From Pseudomonas syringae (lineage in GTDB: Bacteria > Pseudomonadota > Gammaproteobacteria > Pseudomonadales > Pseudomonadaceae), in the NCBI RefSeq assembly GCF_000737245.1, contig NZ_JPQU01000089.1, positions 1-64,000 on the forward strand: 64,000 bases of DNA, written 5' to 3'. Of this stretch, positions 27,330 through 36,493 are shown in pieces. The stretch's first letter is position 1, and every line of letters starts with the position of its first letter. A program made the position numbers and the translations under genes. A model generated the notes under the pieces. The model saw only the letters and a list, made by a program, of their open reading frames with translations. It was not told the DNA's origin and made no database searches.

Positions 27330-28169
27330 TCAAATCTCGAAGCCGCTCGGGAAATCTTTCTCGGTGACCCCCACCAGTTCCATGTTGCGCATGATCGCGG
27401 TCTTGATGAAGCCGTTGTCACGATGTTCAGTGATCCAGGCGTCGACGAACTCACGCCAGGCAGTGTCTTCTTCGCGACGGAAACCGGCATTGGAAGTCGT
27501 TGCGTTCAATGGCGTGGGGACGATGAGTTGACCGATGGCTGGATTTTTCGCCCGCAATGCCAGGGCCAGCACCATGACCAGACATTGCGCGTCCACACGG
27601 CCCGATTGCAGCGCGGCGGTTGCGTCGCTGGCGGTTTTAAGACGGGAGACAACAGCGTTGGGCGCCAGCTTGCTCACCGCGCTGTCATGAGATGAACCGG
27701 CATCGACACCAATACGCATGTCGGCGTTGTTGAAGTCTTCCCAGGTTTTTGCCGTGACGGATTTCTTCGCGATGAAGGTGAACGCGTTCTTGAATACCGG
27801 GCCCGAAAAATCGATAACTTTCTGGCGCTCCGGCGTCGGGTTGAGACCAAAGAACATATCAACTTTGCTGGCCTGCAGATCCAGAACCGAGTTACCCCAG
27901 GTGGTTTCCAGAATCGACAGTTTCACGCCCAGATCGTCTGCAAGTTTCTGGCAGATGTCGATATAGAACCCGCGCCATGGCCCGCCGGTCAGACTCTTCT
28001 GGTAATAAGGAGCGCCATCGGCAATCGCGCCGATCCGCAATACGCCTGAAGACTTTACGCGCTCAAGAGAGCTGGCTGAGTCTGCCCTGGCGCCCAACGA
28101 GATCAAGCCTGTGGAAGCGCTGATTACTGTGGCCCCGAATAGCTTTGTGAATCTTCTGCGCGTAATCAT
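27330..28169 (-). CDS. Amino acid ABC transporter binding protein, Tat-type signal
   Basis: A 279-residue solute-binding protein, family 3 (SBP_bac_3). The signal peptide has a twin-arginine-like motif (TRRRFTK, residues 3-9), then a hydrophobic core and a cut near ARA-DS (about residue 29-30), so the protein may be exported folded. The ligand pocket includes the conserved aspartate/arginine region MRIGVDAGSSHD. First gene of the importer-enolase-DadA unit. Tat export is uncommon in this family, and Sec remains possible. Confidence 0.87.
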   Translation of the reverse strand: MITRRRFTKLFGATVISASTGLISLGARADSASSLERVKSSGVLRIGAIADGAPYYQKSLTGGPWRGFYIDICQKLADDLGVKLSILETTWGNSVLDLQASKVDMFFGLNPTPERQKVIDFSGPVFKNAFTFIAKKSVTAKTWEDFNNADMRIGVDAGSSHDSAVSKLAPNAVVSRLKTASDATAALQSGRVDAQCLVMVLALALRAKNPAIGQLIVPTPLNATTSNAGFRREEDTAWREFVDAWITEHRDNGFIKTAIMRNMELVGVTEKDFPSGFEI

Positions 28170-28487
28170 GCAAAACGTTCCTTTTTCTCAGCCATTTATG
28201 ATGGTGCTGTTTCATCATTGGGTAAAACGGGTTGGCAGTCGAAAAAAGACACTTCACGCGCTTGTCGATTGGACACCGCAGATCAACTGCTCGGAACCTC
28301 GTTCGACTTATTTTCGGCAGATGACTTCTGCTCAGTGCAGCGGATAAAACATAAGCTCAAGCTATTGGAGTGGCCAAGCGCATAACCAGTCGCTGTGCCC
28401 GGTGGCGCCCGCTCAAGTCTGGGGCGCCAGTTCATGCGACATATTGATGACACAAAGCTATCGACAACTGAAGCCTTGAAAAATGGG
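28170..28487. other. Divergent control region between binding protein and LysR gene
   Basis: This 318-base divergent gap holds no gene. It probably contains the promoters of both units and LysR binding sites, but I could not single out a convincing T-N11-A operator. Base composition is more AT-rich than the flanks. Confidence 0.5.
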
Positions 28488-28514
28488 GGCGTCATGACTT
28501 TTAATCATGACGCC
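28488..28514. promoter_or_regulatory. Perfect 10-bp inverted repeat before lysR
   Basis: GGCGTCATGA (28488-28497) and TCATGACGCC (28505-28514) flank a seven-base spacer, just eight bases before the LysR ribosome-binding site GAGG. It could be an autoregulatory operator or a hairpin in the leader that limits translation. It has no T tract after it, so a terminator is unlikely. Confidence 0.5.
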
Positions 28515-28534
28515 GATTATTGAGGATTCCCGTC

Positions 28535-29446
28535 ATGCGCCGATTTCTACCCTCGCTCTCCTCACTTCAAGCGTTTGAGGCGTCGGCGCGGCATCTGAAT
28601 TTCACCAGAGCCGCAGAAGACCTGTTCGTCACGCAAAGCGGTATCAGTCGGCAGATCACCAATCTGGAGCAGTTTCTCGGCATGCGGCTGTTCGAGCGTT
28701 CGGGCTCGCGCCTGGTGCTCACCGAAGCCGGCAGCAAGTATTTGCAGGATGTGGTGCAGATGCTCAACAGGCTTGAGGAAGCCTCCATCGACTTGGTCAG
28801 AGGCCGCAAAGCCGATGCTTCGCTGATGATTGGCGCCAACCCCACCTTCGTCTCTCGCTGGCTTGCCCCGCGTCTGGAAAACTTCGTCCGGCTCGCGCCC
28901 CACGTGCCCGTGGAGGTCAACCCGGTGGAAGCTGACGTTGACTTCAAGACCTGTCGGTTCGATATCACCATCATGCGCGGCACCGGCACCTGGAACGAAG
29001 CCAGGGCGCTGGAGCTGTTTGCTGAGGAGCTGGTGGTCGTGGCGTCGCCGAAACTCATTGCACCCGGTGAGAAACGGGGCCAACTGGATTTCACCCAGAT
29101 ACCCACCCTGCAAAATGCCAGCAGGCCCAGTCTGTGGCTGCAATGGCTGCGCGCGTCAGGCTGTGTCGGCAAAGGCCTGATTCAAGGCGTGCGCTTTTCT
29201 CAAAGCGAGATGCTCATCAGCGCTGCGGTCAGTGGTCTCGGGCTTGCCGTGGTTCCCCTCCACTACGTCGAACGGGAGCTGCAACGCGGCGAACTGCACA
29301 TGCCCTTCGGCCCCCCGGTGCGCTCGGGTGACTCGTACTGGGTAGTCAGCCCAGAACGCAAATCCCAGAAACAGCATGCGCTGCTGTTCCGGGACTGGTT
29401 GATGCAGGAGGTCAGTGAAACGCCTGTGTCAGCACTGCACCTGTAG
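28535..29446 (+). CDS. LysR-family regulator (GcvA-like)
   Basis: A 303-residue LysR regulator: N-terminal winged helix (SLQAFEASARHLNFTRAAEDL, then SGISRQITNLE), linker helix, and an effector-binding domain. The N-terminus follows the GcvA/AmpR style. It is divergent from the amino acid importer-enolase-DadA unit, which it most likely controls. The ATG at 28535 has GAGG about nine bases upstream; a TTG at 28520 is rejected. The stop codon TAG lies within the first bases of a REP element. Confidence 0.88.
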   Translation: MRRFLPSLSSLQAFEASARHLNFTRAAEDLFVTQSGISRQITNLEQFLGMRLFERSGSRLVLTEAGSKYLQDVVQMLNRLEEASIDLVRGRKADASLMIGANPTFVSRWLAPRLENFVRLAPHVPVEVNPVEADVDFKTCRFDITIMRGTGTWNEARALELFAEELVVVASPKLIAPGEKRGQLDFTQIPTLQNASRPSLWLQWLRASGCVGKGLIQGVRFSQSEMLISAAVSGLGLAVVPLHYVERELQRGELHMPFGPPVRSGDSYWVVSPERKSQKQHALLFRDWLMQEVSETPVSALHL

Positions 29447-29528
29447 GAGCGCGCTTGCCCGCGATTCAGCCACCTCGATTTGTCAGAAATGCCGCGTATC
29501 GTTCATCGCGGGCAAGCGCGCTCCTACC
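29441..29528. repeat. REP-type inverted pair (GCGCGCTTGCCCGCGAT variant)
   Basis: Inverted arms with TGTAGGAGCGCGCTTGCCCG and its complement. The left edge overlaps the last six bases of the LysR gene, so the element supplies that gene's stop codon. Confidence 0.9.
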
Positions 29529-29626
29529 AAAAAGCATTCCAGTTCTGGGGTTATGTTTTTGCTAAAAGAGAGGCGCTGAAACGGCAGCTTTCCGACTGAT
29601 GTGAAAAATATGTCAAATCTGATACT

Positions 29627-29647
29627 TAATGCGTCTGTTTCGCATTA
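29627..29647. promoter_or_regulatory. 7-bp inverted repeat upstream of TonB receptor, possible Fur-type site
   Basis: TAATGCG and CGCATTA flank seven bases, 52 bases before the receptor start. Pseudomonas Fur sites often contain AATGCG/CGCATT edges, but the AT-rich centre typical of Fur boxes (GATAATGATAATC) is missing here, so the assignment is weak. Confidence 0.3.
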
Positions 29648-29699
29648 GCGATATGGGTCAGAATGTTACATCTTCTTACATCCTTCAGGAATTGATCCT

Positions 29700-31799
29700 T
29701 TGAATCCTCGCCTCTCTGCCAGCCTGATTCTCGCTGGTGCTTGCAGCACCCTGAATCTGACCTACGCCGCTGACGAAATCACCCTGCCCGAAACCACGAT
29801 TCAGAGCAGCAGTCGACAGGCCGATATTCAGAGCCAGGGTTACCAGGGCAAGGCAGCTGCCAGCACAACTCGGCTGGGCCTGTCGGACAAAGAAACGCCC
29901 CAGGCAGTGACGACCATCACGCGCGACCAGATTGACGACTTCAAACTCAATGGCATCCGTGACGCTTTGCGTGCTGCGCCCTCGGTGACAGTCGAGCAGA
30001 TCGAGACAGACCGCACCGAGTTCACCTCCCGCGGCTTCACCATCGACACGTTCGAATACGACGGCATGGGCATGCCCTTCGCCGCTACCACTCTGGTGGG
30101 CGAGCAGGATCTGGCTGAGTACGAGCAGATCGACGTGCTGCACGGCGCCAACGGGTTGATGAGCGGCACCGGCAATCCCTCGGCCACCGTCAACTTCGTG
30201 CGCAAGCGCCCGACCGAAACGTTCCAGGCCAAGATCGGTGTCAGCGCCGGCTCATGGGATAACCGCCGTGTCGAAGCCGATGTTTCCGGGCCCCTTACAC
30301 CAACCGGCAACGTGCGCGGGCGCTTCGTCTATGCCCATGACAAGGGCAATTCCTACCTCGATCGCTACAGCCATGAAGTCAATGTCGCGGCAGGTTTGCT
30401 GGCCTTCGATCTGACCGATGCCGACACCCTGACCGTGGGTTTTTCCCAGCACAACAGTGATTCCAACGGCAGCAGCTGGGGCAACCTGCCGCTGATTGAT
30501 ACCTATGGCAACCGCATCCATTACAGCAGCCGCAGTTCGAATATCGGCCAGCCATGGACCTACTGGAACCTGCACACCCAGCGCGCCTTTGCCGAGCTGA
30601 ACCATGATTTCGGCAATGGCTGGAACGGCAAAGTCACCGTGACCGGGGTTACCCAGTACCAGGACACGGATATGTACTACATATCCAGCGTGACCGGCGA
30701 TGCAGGTTCGAGCTACGCCACCGACACATCGAGCAAGGAACATCAACTGATCGGCGAAGCGCAACTGTCAGGGCCGTTCACCCTGTTCGGTCGGGATCAT
30801 GAACTGACCCTGGGAGCCAACTACGGCCGTACCCATCACAAGGAACGCGCCTACAACATCGACGATGTCGGCTACTTCACCTCCAATCTATCCGACGCAC
30901 TGGCCGGCGGCGTACCGCGCCCGGGTCTGAATTACACCGACGCCAACAACATGGGCAACTTCAGCGACAGCCAGAAGAGCCTGTATGCCGGTGCCCGTTT
31001 CAGCCTGCTGGACGATCTGCACTGGATCGTCGGCGCCCGTATGCTCAGCGCCGACGGCAAAGGCGAAAACTACGGCGCCTCCCACGAAACCCGCGAGCAC
31101 GGCAAGATTACGCCCTACACCGGCCTGGTCTACGACGTGAACAGCGAGTGGAGCGTCTACGGCAGCTGGACGCAGATTTTCAGCCCGCAGTATGTGCTGG
31201 GCACTGATGGCAACCTGATCGACCCACTGGAAGGCACCAGCATGGAAGTCGGGGTCAAGGGCAGCCTGCTCAATGACCGTCTGGACCTGACCGCCGCGCT
31301 GTTCAAGACCAAGCAGCAGAACGTGGCCGAATACGCTGGCCTGCTGGGTAATCAGTACATTTATGACGGGGTCGACTTCAAAAGCCACGGCGTCGAGCTG
31401 CAAGCGTCCGGTGAGGCGTTGCCAGGTCTGGACCTGCTGGCGGGTTACACCTACGTGCAGATCGAAGACGCCAATGGCGACGAGGCTCGCAAGTATGTGC
31501 CGACCCACACCTTCCGCGGCATGGCGACCTACCGCCTGCCGGCCTTGCCAAAGGCCAAAGTGGGTGGCCGCCTGAGCTGGCAGAGCAGCACTGAAGACGA
31601 CACCTACAGCCAGGTCAACCAACATGCCTTTGCCCTGCTGGACCTGATGACCAGCTACGACATCGACCAGCACTGGAGCACGTCGCTGAACCTCAACAAC
31701 GTTACCGACCGCAAATACTTGATGTCGTTGAAAAGCGGCACCAGCGCCAACTACGGCGCACCGCGCAACCTGATGGCGTCGGTGACGTGGAAGTATTGA
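29700..31799 (+). CDS. TonB-dependent siderophore receptor
   Basis: A 699-residue outer-membrane receptor. A signal peptide (cut near TYA-AD, residue 23-24) is followed by a TonB-box-like ITLPETTIQ, a plug domain (about 50-165, with RDALRAAPSV and GANGLMSGTGNPSATVNFVRKRP) and a 22-strand barrel. The C-terminus YGAPRNLMASVTWKY ends in an aromatic residue, as needed for outer-membrane insertion. No N-terminal signalling (STN) domain is present, so it does not control a FecIR-type system. Fits the FhuE/FoxA/FpvA-like hydroxamate group; ligand unknown. It starts at TTG with CAGGA upstream. Confidence 0.9.
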   Translation: MNPRLSASLILAGACSTLNLTYAADEITLPETTIQSSSRQADIQSQGYQGKAAASTTRLGLSDKETPQAVTTITRDQIDDFKLNGIRDALRAAPSVTVEQIETDRTEFTSRGFTIDTFEYDGMGMPFAATTLVGEQDLAEYEQIDVLHGANGLMSGTGNPSATVNFVRKRPTETFQAKIGVSAGSWDNRRVEADVSGPLTPTGNVRGRFVYAHDKGNSYLDRYSHEVNVAAGLLAFDLTDADTLTVGFSQHNSDSNGSSWGNLPLIDTYGNRIHYSSRSSNIGQPWTYWNLHTQRAFAELNHDFGNGWNGKVTVTGVTQYQDTDMYYISSVTGDAGSSYATDTSSKEHQLIGEAQLSGPFTLFGRDHELTLGANYGRTHHKERAYNIDDVGYFTSNLSDALAGGVPRPGLNYTDANNMGNFSDSQKSLYAGARFSLLDDLHWIVGARMLSADGKGENYGASHETREHGKITPYTGLVYDVNSEWSVYGSWTQIFSPQYVLGTDGNLIDPLEGTSMEVGVKGSLLNDRLDLTAALFKTKQQNVAEYAGLLGNQYIYDGVDFKSHGVELQASGEALPGLDLLAGYTYVQIEDANGDEARKYVPTHTFRGMATYRLPALPKAKVGGRLSWQSSTEDDTYSQVNQHAFALLDLMTSYDIDQHWSTSLNLNNVTDRKYLMSLKSGTSANYGAPRNLMASVTWKY

Positions 31800-31828
31800 G
31801 GCGCTGATATTCAGGATTGGAATGCGCC

Positions 31829-31916
31829 CCTGTAGGAGCGCACGAGCAACGCGAGGCCGCGATGGCGGTGTCTCAGGCAGGACGCTATCGCTGTCTCGCG
31901 TTGCTCATGAGCTCCC
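31829..31916. repeat. Degenerate REP-like inverted pair
   Basis: GTAGGAGCGCACGAGCAACGCGAGGCCGCGAT-type left half (31831 onward) faces GTCTCGCGTTGCTCATGAGCTCC. It is a divergent variant in which GAGCAACGCGAG replaces the usual GCTTGCCCGC core. Confidence 0.7.
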
Positions 31917-31930
31917 TGGGTTTGGCGACT

Positions 31931-32022
31931 CTGTGGGAGCGGTGCTTGCCCGCGATAAGGGCGACTCGTTTGACAGGCAAGATCACCTAAACCTTATCGC
32001 GGGCAAGCACCGCTCCCACAGG
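31931..32022. repeat. REP-type inverted pair overlapping a lysR 3' end
   Basis: Inverted arms CTGTGGGAGCGGTGCTTGCC and its complement. The right arm (about 31987-32022) lies inside the reading frame of the minus-strand LysR gene and codes its last residues, ending GAVLARDKV. Confidence 0.9.
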
Positions 32023-32955
32023 GACGTGATCCGACAGAGCTGCGTTTATATTTCCACCCGGATCCGGCGTAAGCCTTTCCAGCTGCGGGCAGGCCCAGTC
32101 GACGAACGTCCGCACTCTTGGCGAGAGCTGCAGAGAGTGGGGATATACCAGTTGAATCGGCAGGTCCTTCGGTTCGTATTCTCGCAGGACCCTGACCAGC
32201 CGCCCCTCAGCCAGCTCATCCGCGACTTGATAATGCATCAAGCGGACAACCCCTACCCCTTGCACACACGCCAGACTGGCGGCGCGGATCTGGTTGCACA
32301 CCAGTCTGGGCGCGATCTGCTCAACCCGCTCTTTATCGCCGTGGCGGAAATACCACTGTCGCCCCTGCGAGGCCAGCGCAATGCACGCGTGGTCCCGCAA
32401 CGAGGTCGGGCTATCGAGGGCTGGAGCGTTCTTCAAATAACCCGGGCTCGCACAGGTCACCAGTCGCGTGGCGCCAACCCGGCGCGCAACCATGGCAGAG
32501 TCCGGCAGATGGCCGACTCGCAGTGCAAGGTCCAGACGTTCATCCAGCAAGGCGATAACCTGATCATGCATACTCAGCTCAATTGCCATCTCCCTGTGCT
32601 CCATGAGGAACGTATTGACCATCGGCGCCAGATAACGCTGCCCGAACTCAACCGGCGCGGTGATGCGCAACGTCCCCCGGGCGGTGCCGTCGCGGGTTTC
32701 CAGGTGCTGCTCCATGTCCTCGAACTCAGCCAGCATGCGCTGGCTCCAGGCCAGATATTCCTCACCTTCATCGGTCAGGGCCATGCGCCGGGTGCTGCGG
32801 TTCAGCAAGCGCACCCCCAGATGACGCTCCAATGCGGCCAGCGAGCGCACCAGCGATGCGACGGATTGCCCGGTCGCATCGGCCGCTGAACTCAAGCTGC
32901 CGCTGTCGACAATCCGCACGAAGTTGGCCATTGCCTTGAGCCTGTCTATCGCCAC
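31987..32955 (-). CDS. LysR-family regulator with REP-encoded C-terminus
   Basis: A 322-residue LysR regulator of the type beginning (V)AIDRLKAMANFVRIVDSG, with helix-turn-helix through about residue 62 and an effector domain after it. The likely start is the GTG at 32955, nine bases after AAAGGTGG; a GTG at 32967 is the alternative. The last dozen residues (PVGAVLARDKV) come from a REP arm, so insertion of the element appears to have replaced the original stop codon. The neighbouring divergent genes are VOC and GST proteins, its likely targets. Confidence 0.85.
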   Translation of the reverse strand: MAIDRLKAMANFVRIVDSGSLSSAADATGQSVASLVRSLAALERHLGVRLLNRSTRRMALTDEGEEYLAWSQRMLAEFEDMEQHLETRDGTARGTLRITAPVEFGQRYLAPMVNTFLMEHREMAIELSMHDQVIALLDERLDLALRVGHLPDSAMVARRVGATRLVTCASPGYLKNAPALDSPTSLRDHACIALASQGRQWYFRHGDKERVEQIAPRLVCNQIRAASLACVQGVGVVRLMHYQVADELAEGRLVRVLREYEPKDLPIQLVYPHSLQLSPRVRTFVDWACPQLERLTPDPGGNINAALSDHVPVGAVLARDKV

Positions 32956-33078
32956 TTTTCGAGCCACCTTTGAATTTGTGCAATTGCTGCATAGGTCTTG
33001 TCAGGTTCACACCATAGGTGAAAAACGTCCTCAAGTTGAAACTGGCTACTGATTTCAACCTCCTGAGGAGTCAGCCCC

Positions 33079-33507
33079 ATGAGCCAACTGCCAAACCCGG
33101 CACGGATTCTCGCCTACGATCACATTGGAATTCGCGTCAGTGACCTGAAGCGCTCCATGGCTTTTTATCAGGCCCTGGGCTTCATCGAGAATGCACGCTT
33201 TCCACGCTACGAAGCCAACGAAATGATCAGCGCGGACGGCGTACGCATCAATCTGATCTTCAATGGTGTTCGCGTCCCCGACGCCCACAACATCCTGTTG
33301 GATGCCCCGATCAAATTGCCCGGGATAACCCACCCGGCGTTCATTACCGATGATCTCCAGGCTCTGCAAGCCTGGCTGGAGCAGCAAGGCATCGTTATTA
33401 CCGAAGGCCCCCACCCCATCGGACCACGACGTATCGCGCTGTTCTTTCGCGATCCCGATGGCAACGTTCTCGAATTCAATCAACTTGTCGATGGAGACAC
33501 ACAATGA
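33079..33507 (+). CDS. VOC/glyoxalase-family protein
   Basis: A 142-residue vicinal-oxygen-chelate protein with two beta-alpha-beta-beta-beta modules. Likely metal ligands are the histidine in YDHIGIRV (about residue 14), a histidine in ITHPAF and the glutamate in VLEFNQLV near the C-terminus. Members act as lyases, dioxygenases or resistance proteins; the substrate is unknown. It overlaps the GST gene by four bases, and the two face the LysR gene at 31987-32955. Confidence 0.85.
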   Translation: MSQLPNPARILAYDHIGIRVSDLKRSMAFYQALGFIENARFPRYEANEMISADGVRINLIFNGVRVPDAHNILLDAPIKLPGITHPAFITDDLQALQAWLEQQGIVITEGPHPIGPRRIALFFRDPDGNVLEFNQLVDGDTQ

Positions 33508-34091
33508 AACTTTACGACCTGCACCCCTCCGGCAATTGCTACAAAGTCAGGCTGTTTGCCTCCCTGGCCAACATCGAACTTGAACTAGTCGCCGTGGACT
33601 TTCTCAGCGAAGCGCATAAAAAGCCGCCCCTCTCTGACCTGAACCCGCTGTGTCAGGTGCCGGTTCTCGAAGACGGTCCATACGTGCTGCGCGACTCTCA
33701 GGCGATTCTGGTTTACCTCGCCGGCCAATACGGCGGGCTGGCGTGGTGGCCGGGCAACCCTCATGGTCAGGCCGACATCGTCCAGTGGCTGTCATTTGCC
33801 GCCAATGAAGTGCAGCACAGCGTGTGTGCTGCGCGACTGGTGCAGGTATTCGGCTATGCACTGGATAAGTCACGGGCTATTGCAAACTCGGCGGCAGTGC
33901 TCTCGATACTGGATAAACATCTGGAGCATAACGACTGGCTGGCAATCAACCGGCCTTCCATTGCCGATTGCGCGGTCTATCCCTATGTCGTGCTGGCACC
34001 CGAAGGCGATGTGAGTCTTGAACCATACCGCCATATCGCTCGCTGGATTGAGCGGCTGGAAAGCCTGCCGGGTTATCTGGCCAAGCCTTGA
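33504..34091 (+). CDS. Glutathione S-transferase family protein
   Basis: A 195-residue GST. The N-terminal thioredoxin-like domain begins MKLYDLHPSGNCYKVRL, has the cis-proline in CQVPVLED and the glutathione-binding DSQAILVYLA; an all-helical C-terminal domain follows. It overlaps the VOC gene, suggesting one detoxification or small-molecule pathway under the adjacent LysR. Confidence 0.9.
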   Translation: MKLYDLHPSGNCYKVRLFASLANIELELVAVDFLSEAHKKPPLSDLNPLCQVPVLEDGPYVLRDSQAILVYLAGQYGGLAWWPGNPHGQADIVQWLSFAANEVQHSVCAARLVQVFGYALDKSRAIANSAAVLSILDKHLEHNDWLAINRPSIADCAVYPYVVLAPEGDVSLEPYRHIARWIERLESLPGYLAKP

Positions 34092-34216
34092 GTGCACCTT
34101 GAGTACGGCTCGGGCGTAGACAGACATAAATAGCAAAACTGCCATGTGCTTCCGTCGTTCATTCTTGCGTCGCAGTTCTCATTGTCTGTTTTCTCTGTAC
34201 GCCTGGAGTGTTCTTG

Positions 34217-36346
34217 ATGTCCTCACCCAAATCCCTGCCCACTGCCCTGCTGGGCATGGGCCTGGCCTTTGTCTGTCCGGCCATGGTCGAAGCTCGGGGC
34301 ATTGAGCTGGGGCAAGTGCTGATTCAGGATCAGGAACTCAGTGGCGAGGACCAGTCGCTGGAAGACGCTAAAGCTCGGCTGGCAAAAGTTCCGGGAGGCA
34401 CCAATGTCGTGGATATGCGTCGCCCTTTGCAGGGCCGGGTAGCCTCCAATCAGGATGTGCTGGCCTATCAGCCTGGGATCTATGCCCAGTCGGCGGGTAA
34501 CGAAGGGGTGAAAATCTCGATCCGCGGTTCTGGCATCAACCGGGCGCCGGGTGCCCACGCTTCGGGCCTGTATACAATGCTCGACGGTCTGCCCCTCACC
34601 GGCCCCGGCGGCACGCCGTATGAATTGCTTGAGCCACTGTGGGTCGATCATGTGCAGGTGCTGCGTGGTGCCAACGGTTTTGACCGAGGGGCGCTGGCCC
34701 TGGGTGGCGCCATCGATTACGTCAGCCACACTGGCTACGACGCGCCGCTCCTGCAGGTGCGCTACGCCATGGGCAGCCATGGCTATCAGCAGCGTCAGAT
34801 CAGTTCCGGTCAGGTGGTAGGCGACTTCGACTATTACGTATCCCTGACCGACGCAAAATCGGACGGCTATCAGGATCACACCGCCAGTCAGAGCCAGGGC
34901 GTCATCGCCAACTTCGGCTATCGCTTGAGCCCGAGCCTGGAGACCCGCTTCTATATCCGCCATCGGGAAACCGACAACGAGCTGGCCGGCCGCGTGACCA
35001 AACAGTCCATCGAACATGACCCAAAAGCGGCCAACCCGACTTATGTTGCGCGGGACTACAACCGCGATGAGCCGGGCAGCACCTTTATCGGCAACAAGAC
35101 CACTTGGTACATCGACGACGATTCGAGCCTGCAGAGCGGGCTTGTCTATCACGACTACCCGATGGATCTGCGCGAAGGGCCGAACCGTCTGCGAGTCGCC
35201 TACACCGATGTCAGCGGCACCTTCGACTACAAACGTCGTGACACGATCTGGGGCCTGGAAAGCAATAGCAACCTGGGCCTGCGCGTGACCAAGCACCTGC
35301 CCAATGTCGGCGCCAGCGAGTTCGTGCGGATCCCCACCGGCAACACTGCAGGCTATGCGCCTGGCACGCGGATTCGCGACTTCACCTATCAAGGTTCGGA
35401 CACCGTGCTGCATATGGGTAACGATCTGGAGATCGCCGACGACCTATGGCTGACCACCGGCCTGGCGGCCATCTACACCCGCCGGGAAAGTGCCGTGACC
35501 TATCCCGACAATGGCGGCAAGGTCAGCATGGGCGATTGGGACTACGCACCGCGCCTCGGCATGCGCTACCAACTGACCCCCGAGGTACAACTGTTCGGTA
35601 ACCTGAGCCGTTCGGTCGAGGGACCGCATCCCTGGTCGATGATTTACAGCTCCAATCAGTTGTTTCCGGCTCGCAGTGGAGTGTCCACCGGCGCCCAGCG
35701 CGTACCCGTCAAATTGCAGAATCAGACCGCGACCACTCTGGAACTGGGCGGTCGTGGCGACAGTTCACTGGGCCAATGGAGCCTGGCCTGGTATTACGCT
35801 CAGGTGCGGCACGAGTTGCTTTCGGTATTACCGGACGCCAACGCCACTACCCCCTATGAACTCAACGCCAGCCCGACTGTGCACCAGGGTGTGGAAGCCA
35901 GCCTGCAAAGCACGTTGTGGTCCCATAAAGGCGGTGAGCTGAGTTTGCGTCAGGCTTATACCTTCAGTCATTTCCATTACCGCGATGACGACCGCTTCGG
36001 CGACAATCGCCTGCCGGGGCTGCCGATGCACTACTACCAGGGTGAACTGCGTTATGACTGGCCTCAGGGCTTCTTCGCGGCGATGGATACCCAACTGGTG
36101 TCCAAAGTCGCGGTGGATTACGCCAACAGCTATTACGCCGACCCTTACGCGCTATTAGGCGCAACCCTGGGCTACAACGCACCCAACAATGACTGGCAGG
36201 GCTGGTTGAACATGCGCAACCTGACCGGCAAACGTTACGCCGCCACCGTGACCCCGGGCTACGACGACAAAGGCATTGATGCTGCGCGGTCCACGCCGGG
36301 TGAAGGGCTGGGGCTTTATGTGGGCGTGTCGTGGAGTTTGCGCTGA
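34217..36346 (+). CDS. TonB-dependent receptor
   Basis: A 709-residue outer-membrane receptor with a signal peptide (about residues 1-27, cut near VEA-RG), a coiled lead-in (LEDAKARLAKVPGGTNVVD), a plug (about 60-185, with VKISIRGSGINRAPG and GANGFDRGALALGGAIDYV) and a barrel ending GLGLYVGVSWSLR. The plug style resembles FecA-like or uncharacterised receptors more than FpvA. The ATG at 34217 has GGAG eight bases upstream. Substrate unknown; no sigma/anti-sigma pair or ABC genes are adjacent. Confidence 0.88.
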   Translation: MSSPKSLPTALLGMGLAFVCPAMVEARGIELGQVLIQDQELSGEDQSLEDAKARLAKVPGGTNVVDMRRPLQGRVASNQDVLAYQPGIYAQSAGNEGVKISIRGSGINRAPGAHASGLYTMLDGLPLTGPGGTPYELLEPLWVDHVQVLRGANGFDRGALALGGAIDYVSHTGYDAPLLQVRYAMGSHGYQQRQISSGQVVGDFDYYVSLTDAKSDGYQDHTASQSQGVIANFGYRLSPSLETRFYIRHRETDNELAGRVTKQSIEHDPKAANPTYVARDYNRDEPGSTFIGNKTTWYIDDDSSLQSGLVYHDYPMDLREGPNRLRVAYTDVSGTFDYKRRDTIWGLESNSNLGLRVTKHLPNVGASEFVRIPTGNTAGYAPGTRIRDFTYQGSDTVLHMGNDLEIADDLWLTTGLAAIYTRRESAVTYPDNGGKVSMGDWDYAPRLGMRYQLTPEVQLFGNLSRSVEGPHPWSMIYSSNQLFPARSGVSTGAQRVPVKLQNQTATTLELGGRGDSSLGQWSLAWYYAQVRHELLSVLPDANATTPYELNASPTVHQGVEASLQSTLWSHKGGELSLRQAYTFSHFHYRDDDRFGDNRLPGLPMHYYQGELRYDWPQGFFAAMDTQLVSKVAVDYANSYYADPYALLGATLGYNAPNNDWQGWLNMRNLTGKRYAATVTPGYDDKGIDAARSTPGEGLGLYVGVSWSLR

Positions 36347-36375
36347 TCTGCTGCGCTATACATCAAACACAGCTC

Positions 36376-36465
36376 TCGTAGGAGCGCGCTTGCCTGCGAT
36401 GACATTTTTACAGGCGGCAAATATGCCAATTTCAAAAACCAATCGCGGGCAAGCGCGCTCCTACA
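36376..36465. repeat. REP-type inverted pair
   Basis: Inverted GTAGGAGCGCGCTTGC/GCAAGCGCGCTCCTAC arms between the convergent TonB receptor and PotF-like genes. Confidence 0.88.
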
Positions 36466-36493
36466 GCGTGGAACACCCAGATTTAGCTGATAC

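Noticed and set aside
29627..29647. Definite Fur box for the TonB receptor
   Set aside because: The symmetric edges fit but the AT-rich Fur core is absent, so it is kept only as a weak candidate site.
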